Below are positions 60,252 through 64,000 of a stretch of DNA of 64,000 nucleotides, piece by piece (positions within the stretch are counted from its first letter, which is position 1; the number at the start of each line of letters is the position of its first letter). The stretch spans positions 60,155,481-60,219,480 of the forward strand of contig NC_054701.1 of the NCBI RefSeq assembly GCF_016097555.1, given 5' to 3'. Origin of the DNA: Gigantopelta aegis. Its lineage: Eukaryota > Mollusca > Gastropoda > Neomphalida > Peltospiridae. The position numbers and the translations under genes are program-made. The notes beneath the pieces were generated by a model. It was not told the origin of the DNA. It saw only the letters and a program-made list of their open reading frames with translations, and did not search any database.

Positions 60252-60492
60252 GAAGGAAATGTTTTTATTTAACGATGCACTCAACACATTTTATTTACGG
60301 TTATATGGCGTCAGACATATGGTTAAGGACCACACAGATATTGAGGGAGGAAACCCGCTGTCGCCACTTCATGGGCTACTCTTTTCGATTAGCAGCAAGG
60401 GATCTTTTATATGCACCACCCCACAGACAGAATAGCACATACCACAGCCTTTGATATACCAGTTATGGTGCACTGGCTGGAACGAGAAATAT
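60252..60492 (-). repeat. SINE, family A with 'tail 2', 5'-truncated
   Basis: It runs from 'tttaacgatgcactcaacac' to 'gcactggctggaacgagaaa' and stops there, without the B box and head. This is the usual form of a 5'-truncated insertion. Confidence 0.85.
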
Positions 60493-61930
60493 GTTTATAA
60501 CAGTGACATACTGAATACTGACAGAAGACTAAAGCTTTGTTCGATAGAGGCCTATTTACATACATCTACAAAGCTGCCTTTTGAAGATTAAAAGACAAGT
60601 TTTGAAACACACAAGCTGGAGAAGAATATTTTTCTCAACAAACACATTACATTAGTTAAGTAATTAAATATACACTGTCCACAATTCATATACCGGTAAC
60701 TGTTATGAGCATACACACTGACTTTTCACTAAGTTATTATAATAATAAGTAATTAAAGTCCAACCCAAATTGTTAACAATAAATTACTCTCCCACCTTTA
60801 ATTACCATTAGATTTCCCATAATTTTGTCCACACAAATCATGAAAAAACCATACGAGACTAACGATGTCACGGATATCGACTTTGTTGAGATCACATAGG
60901 GAAAAATGCATGTAGTTTTCTGCCATCTGCCATTTTGCTTGTTTATGGAATACTCTTCAAGAGGGGTGGAAGCCTCCAAAGTATGTGACATAATTAATCT
61001 GATGTCATGCTGAGTGCATTATACCTTAGTGCATGTCATGACGTTGTTAGATTACATCATATGGATCCACCCCTCTAAAATTCTTATAACTTTTATGAGC
61101 ATACAAATTACTATTTTTTTAGATCACCTGGCAAGAAAATGTTTTTCATTGCTGTCTTGAACCATGGGCACAGTTTGGATGCTCATTAAAGTGAAAAGTA
61201 AAAAACAAACTCAATGGCACGACATATCTGAAGTCTAGACATGTGTAGTGATTTCACGAACGAACTTGCCTTTGATATTTCACTATTTCTGGGTGTCCTG
61301 CATTCATTCATTCATTCATTCACTCACTTTTCACTGTGGGTTCTGCATTCACTGCATTTATATACACCTGCATACACATGCACAATTACAAAGTTGCCTC
61401 ACATTTATCAACAAAAACACTGAAAGGCCAGTATAACAAAATATATCTAAGTACGTTAAGACCAGTTTGTCATGGACTCTTAATTCTGAACTTTTCAAAC
61501 AAAACATAGTACTGTATGACTAAGAACAGTACATAAACTAACACATATAAATAATTTTACAATTTAAGCACTTCGTTCTATCACATTTATTTCAACAATT
61601 GTTCCAGTTCCTATTTTCCAACTGGAAGCCAATTTTGCGAATATGTGTGTCAAAATGTAAATACCATGCTATATTAAGATAATGAAAGAAGAAACCTTCG
61701 TAAATAATATGGGGTACTTTTTTTCCCCTTTTTTAGATTAGGTTTTATTTTAACAATATAGGTTGTAGTTTTTTATAATTAAAAGATAACCCTGTTTTCT
61801 GATTTTCTTGACATACATCGATGGTTTTATTCATGCAAATATTGTTTCATTAGCATCATGTTAGCAGTGCCAATAAAGCATGGAATTTATACAGTAAAAA
61901 CCACCAATACAGGGCTCATATTTTCTAAGC

Positions 61931-62401
61931 TATTTTAACACTATTGTTGTACACTATGGCGTGTGTAATGATGCATTAGTCTATGAGGGTATTTTAACAC
62001 TATTGTTGTACACTATGGCGTGTGTAGTGATGCATTAGTCTATGAGGTTATTTTAACACTATTGTTGTACACTATGGCGTGTGTAGTGATGCATTAGTCT
62101 ATGAGGGTATTTTAACACTATTGTTGTACACTATGGCGTGTGTAGTGATGCATTAGTCTATGAGGGTATTTTAACACTATTGTTGTACACTATGGCGTGT
62201 GTAGTGATGCATTAGTCTGAGGGTATTTTAACACTATTGTTGTACACTATGGCGTGTGTAGTGATGCATTAGTCTATGAGGGGTTTTCTAACACTATTGT
62301 TGTACACTATGGCGTGTGTAGTGATGCATTAGTCTATGAGGGTATTTTAACACTATTGTTGTACACTATGGCGTGTGTAGTGATGCATTAGTCTATGAGG
62401 G
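61931..62401 (+). repeat. 59-bp tandem repeat, eight copies
   Basis: Units of the type 'tattttaacactattgttg' + 'tacactatggcgtgtg' + 'tagtgatgcattagtctatg' start at 61931, 61990, 62049, 62108, 62167, 62224, about 62283 and 62343. Copies are nearly identical; copy 5 lacks 2 bp and copy 7 has a changed start. It is a young minisatellite. Confidence 0.95.
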
Positions 62402-62699
62402 TTTTATCATATCATAGCACTAAGATGGCTTCAAATATAATTTAAATATACATGTGTATTCAGGCTTATTCTTACTATAAATTTGTTTTTTCTCTCGTTT
62501 TTTTGGGTTCAAATTATATAATTTTCAGTACGGTAACTAATAAATTAGATTACAAAAGCTAGATGGCCGAACCATTAGTGATCCAACATATATTTCATAT
62601 TAATCTTTAATTTGTGTAGAAGGCCTAGCTCTTATCAATATGCTGCAGTAACTATGGCAGGAAATAGCACAAGACACGTGTTCACAACAGAAACAAAAT

Positions 62700-63010
62700 A
62701 ATACACCCTTTATTTACACACATTAACACTCCTCATTTACACAAACACCCCATATTTACATAAAACACACCACATTCAGACAAACCACCTTATATTTACA
62801 TAGGATAAATCACACCACATTTACACAAATTGCCCCTTATTTACATAAATCACTCCACATTTACATAAAATACTCCACCCCACACGCACACACACACAAA
62901 TCACCCCTTGTTTTCATAGGATAAACCCCCACATGTACACAAATCACCCAATATTTACATAAATCACACCACATTTAAGATATCCCACCATACACACATT
63001 TACACCAATC
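62700..63010. repeat. Degenerate 'catttacataaatcacccc' repeat tract
   Basis: About 300 bp of loosely periodic (roughly 18-26 bp) units such as 'catatttacataaa' and 'ccacatttacac', with one (ca)n insert near 62885. It is an old, decayed minisatellite. Confidence 0.7.
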
Positions 63011-64000
63011 GTCCATCATACAATAGCTTAATGATAAAACTGATATCATCAGTTTTTCACACGCAAACAAGAGTACATTTTATTCATGACATTCAAAATT
63101 GTTAACCAAAACAAATCAAGTTGACTGGTTACCATGTAAATGAAACATGACACAGTAGTTCAAATGTACACAATAATAATAATATAAAACAAACAGAATA
63201 AATATCCGTAACAATCAACAACTGCACCAAATTTTAAACGGGGCTTTCACCCCACCGAGCAGACATTCTGTAAAAATCTCTCCTTGCATTAAATTGGGGT
63301 GGGGATATGAGGGCACATGAGACCTTTGAAGCCGAGGTCATTATGAGTAAACCTAACCATATTCTTATTTCTAAAACAAAATACTTTTCATTTTAATGAT
63401 GAATTTTTATTTTCAAAAAAGAAGAAAAAAAAGAGTTGTATTAACTGGGTTTCAAATCAAGTGGATCAAATAAACTATTTAGATGTTTTGTGGATTCACT
63501 TTTGACAGAGTAAACCAATATGAATAGAAAATTAATCTTGTATTAAAAAAAACCCCAACCTAAATGAAAATACTTGATTTTCTTACAGAAAGTAAATTAA
63601 TTTTAATGCAGTTTGTTAGTGCGATTAGAAAGACCTACTCACTTAAAAATTACTTAATGTAACCATAATAAAAACATGCATTAACTTTTTTTTTTAATGT
63701 ATCATCCTTATTAGTTTAATTAGTAATCAAAGAGATGTTTTGTAAAGGGTAATAGAAAGGATTAAACAAAATTCACACATCTAAAAGACATTATAATTCT
63801 AACTTGACAAATAGAAGTTACATACCGCTAGCAAAACAAAAACATTCAGGGTTTTTTTTTAAAAAGGGGAAGAAGAAAAAAAAAGTCAAAATAAGTTCTT
63901 ACATAAATTTGCTATTTATCACAATTTCATATTTGGCACTATAGTGAATTCTAGATAAAACTAAAACGTTATTGGTTATTTGTTAAAAATAATGGAGGAA

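Larger units (their letters stand above)
52675..64000. other. Region without a convincing gene downstream of ARL6IP4
   Basis: No pair of ORFs with compatible splice sites was found on either strand. An ATTAAA at 52839-52844 could end the ARL6IP4 transcript; an AATAAA at 54673 is another option. The rest is inverted-repeat elements, SINEs, a 59-bp satellite, a 'catttacataaatcac' low-complexity tract and AT-rich unique sequence. A possible alternative ARL6IP4 3' exon is listed separately. Confidence 0.65.

Noticed and set aside
61931..62401. CRISPR-like array
   Set aside because: The units are directly adjacent, with no unique spacers, in a eukaryotic genome; it is a minisatellite.

Overview
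This is a eukaryotic nuclear window: AT-rich, intron-dense, full of tRNA-derived SINEs, small inverted-repeat DNA elements, micro- and minisatellites and homopolymer G runs. The SINE families, together with intron-rich ciliary and RNA-processing genes, suggest a lophotrochozoan, most likely a gastropod mollusc. This is inferred from repeat style and was not checked by any search. No bacterial, organellar, rRNA, CRISPR or viral feature was seen.

Three genes can be spliced by eye with every intron phase closing.
(1) 1911-19500, plus strand: the last 18 visible exons (972 residues) of a large protein. It starts inside what looks like the C-terminal half of a TBC-like helical domain and continues as several C2-like beta-rich segments joined by a proline-rich linker. 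I do not recognise a named orthologue; its 5' end lies outside the window.
(2) 27998-44492, minus strand: a complete 15-exon LRRC43 orthologue (702 residues).
(3) 44886-52674, plus strand: a 5-exon ARL6IP4 (SRp25) orthologue (222 residues).

Layout: 1-1910 holds a 55-bp minisatellite. 1911-19500 is gene 1. 19501-27997 is a tail-to-tail spacer of about 8.5 kb made of SINE and inverted-repeat debris. 27998-44492 is LRRC43. 44493-44885 is a 393-bp divergent promoter interval. 44886-52674 is ARL6IP4. 52675-64000 has no convincing gene, only a possible alternative 3' exon near 56647, several inverted-repeat elements and a 59-bp satellite of eight copies.

The most unusual structure is in gene 1. 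Three of its splice junctions sit inside local tandem duplications that copy the splice site: seven 51-bp copies of the exon 2 acceptor, four copies of the exon 6 donor and four 106-bp copies of the exon 14 donor. The exon 2 donor is also a GC rather than a GT. LRRC43 and ARL6IP4 form a head-to-head pair; as I recall, both human orthologues map to 12q24.31. I found no clearly new multi-gene system.
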